From an uncultured Paracoccaceae bacterium (lineage in GTDB: Bacteria > Pseudomonadota > Alphaproteobacteria > Rhodobacterales > Rhodobacteraceae), in contig CANLNT010000001.1 in assembly GCA_947492825.1 (NCBI GenBank), positions 2,418,001 through 2,482,000 of the forward strand: a DNA stretch of 64,000 nucleotides, in the 5' to 3' direction. Below the pieces are notes generated by a model. It was not told where the DNA came from. It was given only the letters and a program-made list of their open reading frames with translations, and made no database searches. A program made the position numbers and the translations under genes. Within the stretch, counting starts at the first letter, position 1; each line of letters starts with the position of its first letter. This document shows positions 1 through 9,766 of this stretch, piece by piece.

Positions 1-325
1 GCACAGCCTCTTTAGATGAAATCCGTCGGTAGCCATATTTTTGGCCTCGCGCCTCGACCTCTTTGCGGATCACGGCAATGTTCAACTTGGCCAATGCAAC
101 CGGCTGTGCAGCAACACGTGTTCCTGCTTTGCGGCGTCGATCCAAAAGCCCGCTCTCGGCCACGGCGCGCAAGGCGCGGTTGACAGTTGTGCGCGCGCAG
201 CCAAACTCTTGCGCGAGATCGGCTTCGTTGGGGATGAGGTCGCCCGGTTTCCATTCGCGCGCATGGATACGACGCCGAACCTCTGTCTGAACGCTTCGCC
301 AGTCCCGAAAAGTTTGAGTTTTCAT
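1..325 (-). CDS. hutC: HutC, GntR-family histidine utilisation repressor (partial, cut by window start)
   Basis: About 108 N-terminal codons are visible, read leftward off the window edge. The translation starts MKTQTFRDWRSVQTEVRRRI and contains a GntR winged helix (GDLIPNEADLAQEFGCARTT, then VNRALRAVAESGLLDRR), as in HutC-type repressors that use urocanate as inducer. The ATG overlaps the hutF stop (ATGA), so the two are translationally coupled and hutC probably autoregulates the locus. The effector domain lies outside the window, so the HutC name rests on the HTH and on the position inside a hut cluster. Confidence 0.88.
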   Translation of the reverse strand, partial: MKTQTFRDWRSVQTEVRRRIHAREWKPGDLIPNEADLAQEFGCARTTVNRALRAVAESGLLDRRRKAGTRVAAQPVALAKLNIAVIRKEVEARGQKYGYRRISSKEAV

Positions 326-1686
326 AGGGCGTCCTTCAAGGCGTCAATGGTCCGTTTATAGGCCGTTGTAATCTCTTCTTTCGCAAAATGTCTTCCGTCA
401 GAAACCAAGTGACGGCCCGCCGACCAGACATCCCGCACGCGGCGATCATCACCTGCGAAAATCCAAGCATCAAGAGCGGTATCGCCGGCCCGGCCCCACA
501 GGTGTGGATGGTCCGTATCAAGAGCCAACATATCAGCCCAATAACCCGTTTCGAGCCGACCAGTTTGACGGCTCGTTGCCTGCGCACCGCCGGTCAACAT
601 CCCCTCGAACAAGCGCCGACCTGTTGAAAACTCCCCCGTGGCGAGCGCAGCCCTGGTCCCGTCGCGCAAGCGCTGCGAATACTCCAGCGTCCGCAGTTCT
701 TCGGTAAGCGAAATGCGGATGTTGCTGTCAGACCCAATGGAAACCTGACCACCCGCCCCCATCCAGCGGACGGCATCAAAAATCCCGTCTCCAAGGCTAC
801 TTTCCGTAATGGGGCAAAGTCCAGCGACTGCCCCGGTTTGGGCAAGACGTAGGGTTTCTGCAGGGGTCATCTGCGTGCAATGGATCAGACACCAGCGCGC
901 ATCCAGCCCCATGTTGTCCAGCGCCCATTCCACGGGCCTTGCGCCCCAATGCGCCTTTACCTCGCTGACTTCAGGGATCTGTTCCGCCAAATGCATATGG
1001 AGCGGACCTGTCGGGAAATGCTCTCCATAGGATCGCAGCGCATCAACACCAACGGCCCGCAAGGAATGCGGGGCCACGCCATGTGTTGTGTCATCAGGGA
1101 GCGCAGAAAGCGCGGCAACCGCTTGTTGGTGCAGCCGCCCGAACCTGTCCAGATCATTTCCAAACCTAATCTGACCCGCAGTCAGCGCACGTCCGTCGCA
1201 GCCGCCGAATTGATAGAGAACCGGCAGCAGACAAAGCCCGATCCCGCTTTGCGCCGCTGCCGAGGCAATGCGTTCAGACATCTCAGCCAAGTTGGCGTAA
1301 GGCGTCCCTCCGTGCTGATGGTGGAGATAGTGAAATTCGGCGTTGGTGGCATAGCCTGCTTCCAGCATTTCCATCTGAACAAAGGCAGTGATCGCCTCAA
1401 CGTGTTCCGGGCTCAACTTATCAAGAAACCTGAACATTAGCTGTCGCCAAGTCCAAAAGCTATCGCTTGGATCTGGACCGCGCCGTTCGGTCAATCCCGC
1501 CATGGCACGTTGGAACGCATGGCTGTGCACGTTCACGGGTGCGGGCAAAAGAAGATCGGTTTTGGTGCCTTTTGGGGCGGTTTGGGTTTCCACCCCAACA
1601 ATGCGCCCGTCACGTCCAACCTCGACACAGACATCCGATGCCCAACCGGATGGCAGCAATGCCGCTTTAGCCCAAACAGTTTTCAT
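322..1686 (-). CDS. hutF: Formimidoylglutamate deiminase HutF
   Basis: A 454-residue amidohydrolase predicted to convert N-formimidoyl-L-glutamate to N-formyl-L-glutamate plus ammonia, the step preceding HutG in the five-step histidine pathway. Visible metal-site motifs: HSHAFQRAM (HxH) near residue 60, LHMHLAEQ, IHCTQ and GSDSN. The reading frame stays open far upstream, but the start chosen is the ATG giving MKTVWAKAALL. The longer 620-residue reading would run through the divergent promoter and into antisense hutI and has no family support. It is followed by hutC with an ATGA overlap and faces hutI divergently. Confidence 0.93.
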   Translation of the reverse strand: MKTVWAKAALLPSGWASDVCVEVGRDGRIVGVETQTAPKGTKTDLLLPAPVNVHSHAFQRAMAGLTERRGPDPSDSFWTWRQLMFRFLDKLSPEHVEAITAFVQMEMLEAGYATNAEFHYLHHQHGGTPYANLAEMSERIASAAAQSGIGLCLLPVLYQFGGCDGRALTAGQIRFGNDLDRFGRLHQQAVAALSALPDDTTHGVAPHSLRAVGVDALRSYGEHFPTGPLHMHLAEQIPEVSEVKAHWGARPVEWALDNMGLDARWCLIHCTQMTPAETLRLAQTGAVAGLCPITESSLGDGIFDAVRWMGAGGQVSIGSDSNIRISLTEELRTLEYSQRLRDGTRAALATGEFSTGRRLFEGMLTGGAQATSRQTGRLETGYWADMLALDTDHPHLWGRAGDTALDAWIFAGDDRRVRDVWSAGRHLVSDGRHFAKEEITTAYKRTIDALKDAL

Positions 1687-1697
1687 GACGCTCTCAC

Positions 1698-1726
1698 TTG
1701 ACAAGCATATTATGTATGCACATAAA
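1698..1726 (+). promoter_or_regulatory. Divergent hut promoter with palindromic HutC-like operator
   Basis: In the 63-bp gap between hutF and hutI there is TTGACA (1698-1703) and, 17 bp later, CATAAA (1721-1726), a plausible -35/-10 pair for hutI. Overlapping the -10 is TTATGTATGCACATAA (1710-1725), whose TTATGT/ACATAA arms are perfect inverted repeats. Its position over a sigma70-type promoter next to a hutC gene suggests it is the HutC operator. This is inference from position and symmetry. Confidence 0.6.
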
Positions 1727-1749
1727 AATACCGAAACGCAAGCAAGGCA

Positions 1750-2949
1750 ATGCGGATGCTTTTGACCAATGCACTTATTGCGACGCTCCAAACTGATGAC
1801 AGCTATGGTCTGATTAAGGATGGCGTCATCGCGCTGGAGGGTGAGCGGATCGCATGGGTTGGCCTTGCTTCGGACCTTCCTACGCACTTCCAGAACCACC
1901 CACGCCACGATCTTGCGGGGAAACTGGTCACCCCTGCCCTTATCGATTGCCATACCCATGTTGTCTTTGGCGGCAACCGGGCGACGGAATTCGAACAACG
2001 CCTGAATGGCGCCAGCTACGAGGAAATCGCCACAGCAGGTGGTGGTATCGTCTCGACCGTTGCCGCAACACGCGCAGCATCCGAAGACGACTTGCTTGCA
2101 GATACTTTGACGCGCGTTGATGCGATGATTGCCGAAGGCGTGTGCTTGATTGAGGTGAAGTCCGGTTATGGATTGGACAAGCACACCGAGCTGAAGATGC
2201 TGCGGGTCGCACGAGAGATTTCAAACGTGCGCCCGATTGACGTGCGCACCAGTTTCCTTGGGGCCCATGCCGTCCCTCCTGAATATGCAGGAAACCCGGA
2301 TGCGTATATCGACAAGGTGTGTATCCCGACCCTGCGCGCCGCTCATGCCGAAGGGCTGGTCGATGCGGTTGACGGTTTCTGCGAGGGCATCGCTTTTGAC
2401 ACGGCACAGATTTCGCGCGTTTTTTCGGTCGCAAACGAGTTGGGCTTGCCGGTCAAACTTCATGCCGAGCAATTGTCCCGCATCGGGGGTACGGCACTGG
2501 CCGCGCAATTCGGAGCGCTCAGCGCGGATCACGTGGAATACGCGACTGAAGCCGACGCCATGGCATTGTCCAAGGCGGGGACCGTTGCTGTGGTTTTGCC
2601 CGGCGCGTTCTACACGCTCCGCGAGACCCAAATGCCGCCCGTCCAGTCCTTCCGGGATCATGGTGTTCCGATGGCGCTGGCAACCGACTGCAATCCCGGC
2701 TCGTCTCCTCTGACCTCGCCTTTGTTGGCAATGAACATGGCCTGCACGATGTTTCGAATGACCCCGCTGGAAGCACTGCTTGGCTTAACGGCGCATGCCG
2801 CGCGCGCACTGGGCGAGACAAACCTAGGCCGTCTTGTTGCGGGGCATCGCGCCAACCTGAATGTCTGGGACGTCTCTCACCCAGCAGAGTTGTCCTACCG
2901 TATTGGCTTCAACCCTTTGCACGCACGCTTTTTTAAGGGATCGCTATGA
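1750..2949 (+). CDS. hutI: Imidazolonepropionase HutI
   Basis: A 399-residue amidohydrolase that opens 4-imidazolone-5-propionate to N-formimidoyl-L-glutamate, in the cytoplasm. Motifs: [10 protein letters not shown] near residue 66 (HxH metal ligands), KSGYG substrate loop, LHAEQLS, DHVEYAT and [10 protein letters not shown] (metal-binding Asp). Length is typical (about 400). First gene of the rightward hut operon; its stop overlaps the hutH start as ATGA, implying coupled translation. Presumably repressed by HutC from the operator just upstream. Confidence 0.96.
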   Translation: MRMLLTNALIATLQTDDSYGLIKDGVIALEGERIAWVGLASDLPTHFQNHPRHDLAGKLVTPALIDCHTHVVFGGNRATEFEQRLNGASYEEIATAGGGIVSTVAATRAASEDDLLADTLTRVDAMIAEGVCLIEVKSGYGLDKHTELKMLRVAREISNVRPIDVRTSFLGAHAVPPEYAGNPDAYIDKVCIPTLRAAHAEGLVDAVDGFCEGIAFDTAQISRVFSVANELGLPVKLHAEQLSRIGGTALAAQFGALSADHVEYATEADAMALSKAGTVAVVLPGAFYTLRETQMPPVQSFRDHGVPMALATDCNPGSSPLTSPLLAMNMACTMFRMTPLEALLGLTAHAARALGETNLGRLVAGHRANLNVWDVSHPAELSYRIGFNPLHARFFKGSL

Positions 2950-4487
2950 CCATCTCACTCCGGCCCGGCAGTGCGACCTTGGCGCAATTGCGCGATATCT
3001 GGTCTGGTGAACATGCGGTCAAGCTGGACCCTTCGTCGCATCCGGCGATCACGGCTGCGGCCAATGCTGTTGCGAAAGCCGCCGCTGGGGATGGTGCGGT
3101 CTACGGGATCAACACCGGGTTTGGAAAGCTGGCAAGCGTCAAGATTGCGCCTGACGATGTGGCAACCCTTCAGCGCAATCTGATCCTGTCGCATTGCTGT
3201 GGTGTGGGCGAAACGCTGGACATCGCCACGACCCGGTTGATGATGGTTTTGAAGCTTTTGTCGCTCGGACGTGGCGCATCTGGGGTCGCCCTTTCGACAG
3301 TGACCAATATCGAAGCGATGTTGGCCAAAGGTGTGACGCCTGTGATCCCGAGCCAAGGGTCGGTCGGTGCATCTGGCGATCTTGCCCCGTTGGCACACAT
3401 GGCCGCCGTAATGATTGGCGAAGGTGAGGCCGTGTTCGAAGGTGCGCGCATGAGCGCCGCTGATGCGATGCGAAAGGCCAAGATCACCCCGATTGTGCTG
3501 GGCCCAAAAGAGGGCTTGGCGCTGATCAATGGTACACAGTTTTCGACCGCCTGCGCTTTGGTCGGCCTTTGGGGCGCATGGCAAAACGCGGCGACCTCTG
3601 TTGTGACCTGCGCAATGTCAACAGATGCGATCATGGGCTCAACCGCGCCGTTGCAAGACGCTATACACACCCTGCGGGGGCACCGGGGCCAAATCGCGGT
3701 TGCACGGGCACAATCCGCGTTGATGGCCGGTTCAGAGATCAGAGCAAGCCATGTTGACGGCGATACCCGAGTGCAAGACCCCTACTGCATCAGGTGCCAG
3801 CCACAGGTCACCGGCGCTGCGATGGATTTGTTGCACTTCGCGGCGCGCACCCTGGAGATCGAAGCGAACGCTGTGACGGATAATCCGCTGGTTTTGGTGG
3901 ACGCTGACATGATCGTCTCGGGCGGCAATTTCCACGCTGAACCAGTCGGCTTTGCCGCGGATCAGATTGCCGTCGCGGTTTCTGAGATCGGCGCGATTGC
4001 GCAGCGCCGCGTGGCTTTGATGGTTGATCCGACGCTCAGCTTTGATCTTCCGCCCTTTTTGACACCGGACCCTGGGCTAAATTCGGGCCTGATGATCGCC
4101 GAGGTGACGACCGCAGCGCTTATGAGCGAAAACAAACATCTGGCCAATCCTTGCACGACGGACAGCACGCCGACCTCTGCAAACCAAGAGGACCATGTGT
4201 CGATGGCCGCACACGCGGCCCGTCGATTGTTGCGCATGAACGCAAACCTTAACGTAATCCTCGGGGTCGAAGCGGTGTGTGCCACGCAAGGGATTGAGTT
4301 CCGCGCGCCATTGAAAACCAGCACATCACTAACGGCAGCCATGGATGTTTTGCGCGCCAAGGTTCCTGCCATCGACAAGGATCGCTATTTGGCCCCTTCG
4401 ATCGAAGCGGCCGGTGATCTCGTAGCGAATGGCGTGCTGACCGCCGCGGTTGATCTTCCGGGTTTTGTCAAAGGAGAGAGCGATTGA
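2946..4487 (+). CDS. hutH: Histidine ammonia-lyase HutH
   Basis: A 513-residue lyase that deaminates L-histidine to trans-urocanate, committing histidine to degradation. The Ala-Ser-Gly that cyclises autocatalytically to the MIO cofactor is present in [14 protein letters not shown] (about residues 140-150). Other family motifs are YGINTGFG near the N-terminus and [10 protein letters not shown]-like [11 protein letters not shown] near residue 415. Full length for the family. Starts inside the hutI stop codon and its own TGA overlaps the TTG of hutG, so hutI-H-G-U are tightly coupled. Confidence 0.97.
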   Translation: MTISLRPGSATLAQLRDIWSGEHAVKLDPSSHPAITAAANAVAKAAAGDGAVYGINTGFGKLASVKIAPDDVATLQRNLILSHCCGVGETLDIATTRLMMVLKLLSLGRGASGVALSTVTNIEAMLAKGVTPVIPSQGSVGASGDLAPLAHMAAVMIGEGEAVFEGARMSAADAMRKAKITPIVLGPKEGLALINGTQFSTACALVGLWGAWQNAATSVVTCAMSTDAIMGSTAPLQDAIHTLRGHRGQIAVARAQSALMAGSEIRASHVDGDTRVQDPYCIRCQPQVTGAAMDLLHFAARTLEIEANAVTDNPLVLVDADMIVSGGNFHAEPVGFAADQIAVAVSEIGAIAQRRVALMVDPTLSFDLPPFLTPDPGLNSGLMIAEVTTAALMSENKHLANPCTTDSTPTSANQEDHVSMAAHAARRLLRMNANLNVILGVEAVCATQGIEFRAPLKTSTSLTAAMDVLRAKVPAIDKDRYLAPSIEAAGDLVANGVLTAAVDLPGFVKGESD

Positions 4488-5284
4488 CGCCTGTTTCTGT
4501 CGTTCAAGGCTCTGGCCCTCTGGTTTTAGGTTTGCCGCACGCGGGTACCTTTGTGCCTGATGACATAGGCGCGAACCTCAATGAGAATGGGGAAAGACTG
4601 ACCGACACAGATTGGCATATCGACCGCCTCTATGACGGTCTTTTGCAAGACGTCACAACGGTCAAAGCCAACTTTCATCGCTATGTGATTGACGCCAATC
4701 GCGATCCATCGGGCGAAAGCCTTTATCCGGGGCAAAATACAACGAAACTTATTCCGCTCACGGATTTTGACGGCAAGTCGATCTGGAAAACGCCCCCATC
4801 AACCGAAAACCTCGCGGCGCGGCGCGACGCTTTTCACGCACCCTATCATGCGGCACTTGCGGCAGAGCTTGCGCGTGTGCGTACCATTCATGGCATCGCA
4901 ATCCTGTATGACTGTCATTCAATCCGCTCTGTCATTCCGCATCTTTTTGACGGGACATTGCCGGACTTCAACATTGGCACAAACTGTGGCGAGACATGCG
5001 CGCCAAAGATCGAGGCCGCCACCATTGCGATCTGCGAGGGCACGTGCGCCTACAGCTCTGTCCTGAACGGCAGGTTCAGGGGGGGATGGACAACGCGCCA
5101 TTACGGCAAGCCTCAAACCGGCATTCATGCGATTCAGATGGAGCTCGCGCAATCTGCATATCTGACGGATGAAGCCGCCCCTTGGACCTACGACGAAGAC
5201 AAGGCCGCGCGCCTGCGCCCTTTCCTGATGAACATCCTTGCAACTCTGGGCGCATTGGCCCCCACACTTGGAGCTTCCAAATGA
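4484..5284 (+). CDS. hutG: N-formylglutamate deformylase HutG
   Basis: A 266-residue member of the N-formylglutamate amidohydrolase family (FGase type), predicted to hydrolyse N-formyl-L-glutamate to glutamate and formate. This matches the HutF route, so the pathway is the five-step version. Motifs: [10 protein letters not shown] at the N-terminus, DANRDPSG near residue 70 and LYDCHSIRS near residue 145 (metal-site His). The start is a TTG overlapping the hutH TGA (TTGA); no better ATG is available without losing the N-terminal motif. The stop overlaps hutU. Confidence 0.93.
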   Translation: MTPVSVVQGSGPLVLGLPHAGTFVPDDIGANLNENGERLTDTDWHIDRLYDGLLQDVTTVKANFHRYVIDANRDPSGESLYPGQNTTKLIPLTDFDGKSIWKTPPSTENLAARRDAFHAPYHAALAAELARVRTIHGIAILYDCHSIRSVIPHLFDGTLPDFNIGTNCGETCAPKIEAATIAICEGTCAYSSVLNGRFRGGWTTRHYGKPQTGIHAIQMELAQSAYLTDEAAPWTYDEDKAARLRPFLMNILATLGALAPTLGASK

Positions 5285-6951
5285 CCAAAGCACGCCACAA
5301 TACGCGAGACGTGTTTCCCCCCACCGGGTCCGAGATCACTGCGAAAAGTTGGCTGACCGAGGCCCCAATGCGGATGCTGATGAACAATCTGCACCCGGAC
5401 GTCGCCGAGAACCCGCATGAACTGGTGGTCTATGGTGGGATCGGTCGCGCAGCCCGCACATGGGAAGACTTCGATGCAATCGTGGCCGCTTTGAAAGACC
5501 TTGAAGAGACGCAAACACTTTTGGTGCAGTCAGGCAAACCCGTGGGTGTGTTCAACACCCACAAGGATGCACCGCGGGTTCTGATCGCGAACTCCAATCT
5601 CGTGCCGCATTGGGCGACCTGGGACCACTTCAATGAGCTCGATAAAAAGGGCCTTGCGATGTATGGGCAAATGACGGCCGGGTCGTGGATTTACATTGGA
5701 ACGCAGGGCATCGTTCAAGGCACCTACGAAACCTTCATGGAGGCGGGGCGCCAGCACTATGATGGCAACCTAAAGGGACGCTGGATATTGACTGGTGGCC
5801 TTGGCGGCATGGGTGGTGCGCAACCACTTGCGGCTGTAATGGCCGGTGCTTGCTGTCTGGCAGTTGAATGTGATGAGACACGCGCCGATTTTCGACTGCG
5901 CACCCGCTACGTCGACGAGAAAACCCACGACCTGGACGAAGCGCTCGCCATGATTGATCGCTGGACCGCAAAGGGCGAAGCAAAATCCGTGGCGTTGATC
6001 GGAAATGCGGCGGACGTGTTCCCAGAATTGGTCAAGCGCGGGGTAAAGCCTGACATCGTCACTGACCAAACCTCGGCTCATGATCCGAGCCACGGGTACC
6101 TGCCGCAGGGATGGACGGTCGCTGAATGGCGCGCCAAGCAGGACAGCGACCCCGTCGCCGTGGAAAGAGCCGCGCGAGCCTCAATGAAAACCCAAGTTGC
6201 GGCGATGGTGGACTTCTGGGATGCCGGGGTGCCAACGTTGGATTACGGCAACAACATCCGGCAGGTCGCTCAGGAAGAAGGGCTAGAGAACGCCTTTGCA
6301 TTTCCGGGCTTTGTTCCTGCCTACATCCGCCCGCTGTTTTGCCGCGGCATAGGCCCGTTCCGTTGGTGCGCCCTGTCTGGCGACCCAGAGGACATCTATA
6401 AGACCGACGCCAAGGTGAAAGAACTGATCGACGATCCGCACCTGCACAACTGGCTCGACATGGCGCGCGAACGAATTGCTTTCCAGGGTCTTCCTGCGCG
6501 GATTTGTTGGGTTGGGCTGGGCCTGCGACACAAATTGGGGCTGGCGTTCAACGAGATGGTCCGAACCGGCGAATTGTCGGCGCCAGTCGTCATTGGCCGC
6601 GACCACCTGGATTCCGGTTCAGTTGCCTCGCCCAATCGCGAGACAGAGGCCATGAAGGACGGCTCGGACGCTGTGTCTGACTGGCCGCTCCTGAACGCTA
6701 TGCTGAATGTCGCAGGTGGCGCGACCTGGGTGTCGCTGCATCACGGCGGCGGCGTTGGCATGGGGTTTTCCCAACACTCAGGCATGGTGATCTGCTGTGA
6801 TGGCTCTGAAGATGCGGATCGACGCATCGCAAACGTGCTATGGAACGACCCCGCGACTGGTGTGATGCGTCATGCGGATGCCGGATATCAGGACGCACGA
6901 GACTGTGCCCGTGAACATGGCCTGAACTTGCCCGGCATTTTGGGGAGGTAA
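5281..6951 (+). CDS. hutU: Urocanate hydratase HutU
   Basis: A 556-residue urocanase that hydrates urocanate to 4-imidazolone-5-propionate using tightly bound NAD+. Motifs: [14 protein letters not shown] in the NAD-binding region (about 175-190) and [19 protein letters not shown] (about 360-380), which holds the conserved catalytic-region Cys. Start [14 protein letters not shown] is the ATG overlapping the hutG TGA; an open extension upstream is antisense-like read-through of hutG. Last gene of the operon. No hutT-type transporter follows: the next 194 bases hold nothing recognisable. Confidence 0.97.
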   Translation: MTKARHNTRDVFPPTGSEITAKSWLTEAPMRMLMNNLHPDVAENPHELVVYGGIGRAARTWEDFDAIVAALKDLEETQTLLVQSGKPVGVFNTHKDAPRVLIANSNLVPHWATWDHFNELDKKGLAMYGQMTAGSWIYIGTQGIVQGTYETFMEAGRQHYDGNLKGRWILTGGLGGMGGAQPLAAVMAGACCLAVECDETRADFRLRTRYVDEKTHDLDEALAMIDRWTAKGEAKSVALIGNAADVFPELVKRGVKPDIVTDQTSAHDPSHGYLPQGWTVAEWRAKQDSDPVAVERAARASMKTQVAAMVDFWDAGVPTLDYGNNIRQVAQEEGLENAFAFPGFVPAYIRPLFCRGIGPFRWCALSGDPEDIYKTDAKVKELIDDPHLHNWLDMARERIAFQGLPARICWVGLGLRHKLGLAFNEMVRTGELSAPVVIGRDHLDSGSVASPNRETEAMKDGSDAVSDWPLLNAMLNVAGGATWVSLHHGGGVGMGFSQHSGMVICCDGSEDADRRIANVLWNDPATGVMRHADAGYQDARDCAREHGLNLPGILGR

Positions 6952-7145
6952 GCCTGTTTGAAGATGCCTGCTTTATCTTGGAATAGTATCCCGAGATTGC
7001 GCGCGCGCTTCAAACCGATCGCCCGACGCCATATTTGCCTTGTGTCAGATGAGGCCCCGAAAATCTTGGGCTCGGAAATTCGACGCCAATTTGAAACAGT
7101 CGACTTGATGCGATCCTGCCGGTCTAGGGTGCGTCTTTCTCGGTC

Positions 7146-8162
7146 CTAGGCCTGCGTCAAAGACCCGCGGATTTCTATCCTGACATCCAGCTTTCGCGTG
7201 ACGGCAGAACTTTGCTTTTCGACCATATTGATCAGTTCCTGCGCCGCTATGTGGCCCATCTCGCGGTGCGGAACATGGACAGTTGTCAGCGGGGGGTGCA
7301 GGATACTTGCCAATTCAATGTCGTCAAATCCCGTAATGGAAATCTCTTCGGGAACACGCAGACCCAACTGTCTTGCTCTACTGATCGCGCCTGCCGCTAG
7401 AACATCGTTGCCGCACATGATGACGGTGGGCTTCACTTCAGCTTGCATCAACGCCTCAAATGCATCTGCCCCGTTCTCAATTTCATAGGCTGTTTCGATG
7501 ATCGGCAGCACGGCCGGGTCAAAGCCATGCGCTGATAAGCTTTCCTTGATACCCCTTAGTCGGCCTTCGGCCCGGTCGTTGCCTTCGATGATACCTGAAA
7601 TGACAGAGATCCTCGTATGCCCCAACGACAGGACATGGTCGGCCAGTCTTCGCATGGCTGCGCAGTTGTCAAAGCCGACAGATGCGTGAACACCCTCTGG
7701 CGTTGTTATCCATGCCAACATCGTTGGAATGCCACGCCTTTCGAGGTAGTCATAGATGGATTGATCCCGCTCATGACCGATCAGCAAAAGGCCATCTGCG
7801 CCGCGGGCAACAAGGGCCCGGATCTGTTCCGCCTCCAGTTCCGGCCGATAGGCGCTACTGGACACCAGAAGGTTGTAACCGCTGTCGTGGAGGGTTTCCT
7901 GAAAGGCCTGCAAACCTCTGGCAAAGATCGCGTTTTCCATCGTGGGGATGATGGCACCGATGGTGTGGGTGCGTTTTGCGGCCATGGCTCTTGCATTGAA
8001 ATTGGGGGTGTATCCCAAAGTATCAATGGCTTTCATCACGTGTTCGAGGGTCTTTTGGGAAACCTTCTGCTTTTCATTGAGACACCGCGATACCGTAGCG
8101 GTCGATACACCTGCAAAGCGCGCCACATCATCCAGCGTCGGTATGTCTGGGGTCTGAGACAT
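7146..8162 (-). CDS. LacI-family transcriptional regulator of the adjacent sulfonate (DHPS) operon
   Basis: A 338-residue LacI/GalR regulator. The N-terminal HTH reads TLDDVARFAGVSTATVSRCL followed by the hinge region YTPNFNARAMA, then a periplasmic-binding-protein-like effector domain (GAIIPTMENAIFARGLQAF). Start MSQTPDIPTL is preferred; an in-frame ATG six codons upstream (MESTCF) is also possible. It is divergent from the TRAP/Hps genes and two LacI-type palindromes lie in the shared promoter region, so it probably controls that operon and itself. The effector, perhaps DHPS or sulfolactate, is inferred from context only. Confidence 0.9.
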   Translation of the reverse strand: MSQTPDIPTLDDVARFAGVSTATVSRCLNEKQKVSQKTLEHVMKAIDTLGYTPNFNARAMAAKRTHTIGAIIPTMENAIFARGLQAFQETLHDSGYNLLVSSSAYRPELEAEQIRALVARGADGLLLIGHERDQSIYDYLERRGIPTMLAWITTPEGVHASVGFDNCAAMRRLADHVLSLGHTRISVISGIIEGNDRAEGRLRGIKESLSAHGFDPAVLPIIETAYEIENGADAFEALMQAEVKPTVIMCGNDVLAAGAISRARQLGLRVPEEISITGFDDIELASILHPPLTTVHVPHREMGHIAAQELINMVEKQSSAVTRKLDVRIEIRGSLTQA

Positions 8163-8234
8163 AAAGCAGGTGCTCTCCATTTGTTGCCTTTAGCTTTATC
8201 TTAGAACCAAATGCGGTCTCGAGCACAGGGAAAA

Positions 8235-8271
8235 TGTAAGGGCTTGCACGAATCGTTTGTAAGCGCTTACA
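8235..8271. promoter_or_regulatory. Tandem LacI-type operators in the DHPS promoter region
   Basis: TGTAAGCGCTTACA (8258-8271) is a perfect 14-bp palindrome with the central CG typical of LacI-family sites. A second, imperfect copy, TGTAAGGGCTTGCA, lies at 8235-8248, exactly 23 bp upstream (about two helical turns). Both sit between the divergent LacI gene and the small membrane protein/TRAP operon, as expected for a LacI-family repressor's own sites. Confidence 0.82.
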
Positions 8272-8302
8272 CTTTCTTGGAACCAGTCGCTTGGAGGCTT
8301 GC

Positions 8303-8488
8303 ATGTTCCTTATCAGTTCATTCGTCGTTTTCGCGATTTTCTTTTTGAACGTCGCCTTGGGCGCTTTTGCAGACAGCGCATTTCTGGGGGATGTCGGCGA
8401 GATGTTGGTTCTGTTTTTCGCGACGGTTCTTTTTGTCGTCGCCATTTTGAAGAAAGAAGCTGATCGGAAAAAAAACGACAGCGAGTGA
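8303..8488 (+). CDS. Small two-helix membrane protein leading the TRAP/DHPS operon
   Basis: A 61-residue protein with a strongly hydrophobic N-terminal helix (FLISSFVVFAIFFLNVALGA), a short loop with FADSAFLGD, a second helix (MLVLFFATVLFVVAI) and a charged tail (KKEADRKKNDSE). The ATG at 8303 has GGAGG five bases upstream; a TTG four codons earlier (8291) is in frame but lies on the Shine-Dalgarno. It is the first gene after the tandem operators and only 21 bp before the TRAP binding protein. I do not recognise a family; it may be an accessory membrane subunit. Confidence 0.7.
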   Translation: MFLISSFVVFAIFFLNVALGAFADSAFLGDVGEMLVLFFATVLFVVAILKKEADRKKNDSE

Positions 8489-8509
8489 TTCCAACGGGAG
8501 GAGAACCAA

Positions 8510-9661
8510 ATGGATAAGCAAGATCGTACCGAACTCGAGTCGGTGGAGCGCCGGAATTTTCTGAAGATTGCGTCAACGACTGGGTTTACAGCGGCCCTGG
8601 TCGCCGGGGCTGCAGGAACGCTCTGGTCGACCGAAGCTGCGGCGCAATCTGCCAACGAAGAACGCGAGCGTGAGCAAGCGGCAGAGCACACCATGACCAT
8701 CGCCACGGCCTATGTTCTGGGTGCATCTCGCAGCTATCCAATCATGCAGTTGGACCTCAAAGAGAACATCCAGAATGCAACCAACGGCAAGGTCTACGTC
8801 AAATTGGCGCCGGGCGGTCAATTGGGTGCGGGTGGCGCTCTTGTGCAGGCTGTTCAAGGTGGCACGATTCAGGCGGCTCAGCATTCGTTGTCCAACTTCG
8901 CGCCGTTTGCGTCCACAGTTGACCTGATCAACATGCCTTACCTGTGCGGATCCAATCAGCGGTTCACAAACCTCGTGAATTCTGACTTCTGGAACGCAAA
9001 CGTTACGCCGAAAATTGAAGAAAACGGTTTCAAGCCGCTGTTCTACATCAACATTGATCCACGTGTTGTTGCAGTCCGCAAAGGCGGTGCCGGTGCGGTC
9101 ATCACACCCGGCGATCTGGATGGCGTGAAGTTCCGCGTTCCCGGGTCAGCAATGCTGCAGCAGTATTACCGTTTGGTCGGTGCGAACCCGACACCCGTTG
9201 CATGGGGCGAGACACCGTCAGCCATTCAGCAAGGCGTGGCTGATGCGCTTGACCCGTCAGTTGGCGCGCTCTTTGTCTTTGGCTTCAAGGACATCCTAAG
9301 CCACGTGACCTTCACCCAGGCGGTGCCAGACAGCCAAGTCTACTCGTGTAACCTTGAGTGGTTCAACTCGATGCCAGCCGACGTTCAGGACGGCATCATG
9401 TGGGGCTCTGAAATGACCGCACATCAGAACCTTGCAAAGGTGCCATCGGCCCGTGCCTATGCCATGGCCGAGTTGAGAAAAGCCGGCGTCGAATTCCACA
9501 GTCTCAGCGAAGATCAGCTGGCAGAATGGAGAGACGCAGGTGGCTACCAGCGCTCCGAATGGGATGAGTTCAAGGTGGAACTCGCAGGCTCCATGGATGC
9601 CTTTGCCCAGATGGAAGAAGCGGCAGGCACGCAGGGCAAATACTACGTCCACGACGCCTAA
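8510..9661 (+). CDS. TRAP transporter substrate-binding protein (DctP family), predicted for DHPS/sulfolactate
   Basis: A 383-residue periplasmic binding protein. It carries a twin-arginine signal (VERRNFLKIASTTGF, hydrophobic stretch, AAAQSA) followed by an unusual charged linker (NEEREREQAAEH), then a DctP fold (APGGQLGAGGALVQAVQGG; DLDGVKFRVPGSAMLQQYYR, where the conserved Arg contacts the substrate carboxylate in this family). Tat export suggests it folds, perhaps dimerises, before secretion. A ribosome site (GGGAGGAG) precedes the ATG. In Roseobacter DHPS loci the TRAP genes are called hpsKLM; the substrate here is inferred from the downstream enzymes. Confidence 0.92.
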   Translation: MDKQDRTELESVERRNFLKIASTTGFTAALVAGAAGTLWSTEAAAQSANEEREREQAAEHTMTIATAYVLGASRSYPIMQLDLKENIQNATNGKVYVKLAPGGQLGAGGALVQAVQGGTIQAAQHSLSNFAPFASTVDLINMPYLCGSNQRFTNLVNSDFWNANVTPKIEENGFKPLFYINIDPRVVAVRKGGAGAVITPGDLDGVKFRVPGSAMLQQYYRLVGANPTPVAWGETPSAIQQGVADALDPSVGALFVFGFKDILSHVTFTQAVPDSQVYSCNLEWFNSMPADVQDGIMWGSEMTAHQNLAKVPSARAYAMAELRKAGVEFHSLSEDQLAEWRDAGGYQRSEWDEFKVELAGSMDAFAQMEEAAGTQGKYYVHDA

Positions 9662-9673
9662 AGCGACCTATTG

Positions 9674-9698
9674 GGGCGTCCCCTTGCCGGGGGCGCCC
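9674..9698 (+). promoter_or_regulatory. Stem-loop between TRAP binding protein and permease genes
   Basis: GGGCGTCCCC (9674-9683) pairs with GGGGGCGCCC (9689-9698) over a 5-base loop, in the 105-bp gap after the binding-protein gene; one pair is a G-U wobble. There is no clear T-tract, so it is more likely a partial terminator or 3' mRNA stabiliser keeping binding protein in excess over permease. The second TRAP operon in this window has an equivalent structure. Confidence 0.6.
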
Positions 9699-9766
9699 GA
9701 CAACCCTTTTCGACATGACCAAAGATCTCTCGCGAACCAAGCGCCGTCTTTTGTCGTGCAAACCAA

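Noticed and set aside
322-2184. 620-residue leftward reading frame covering hutF and beyond
   Set aside because: The extra N-terminal part is antisense to hutI and crosses the divergent promoter; hutF homology starts at the ATG at 1686.
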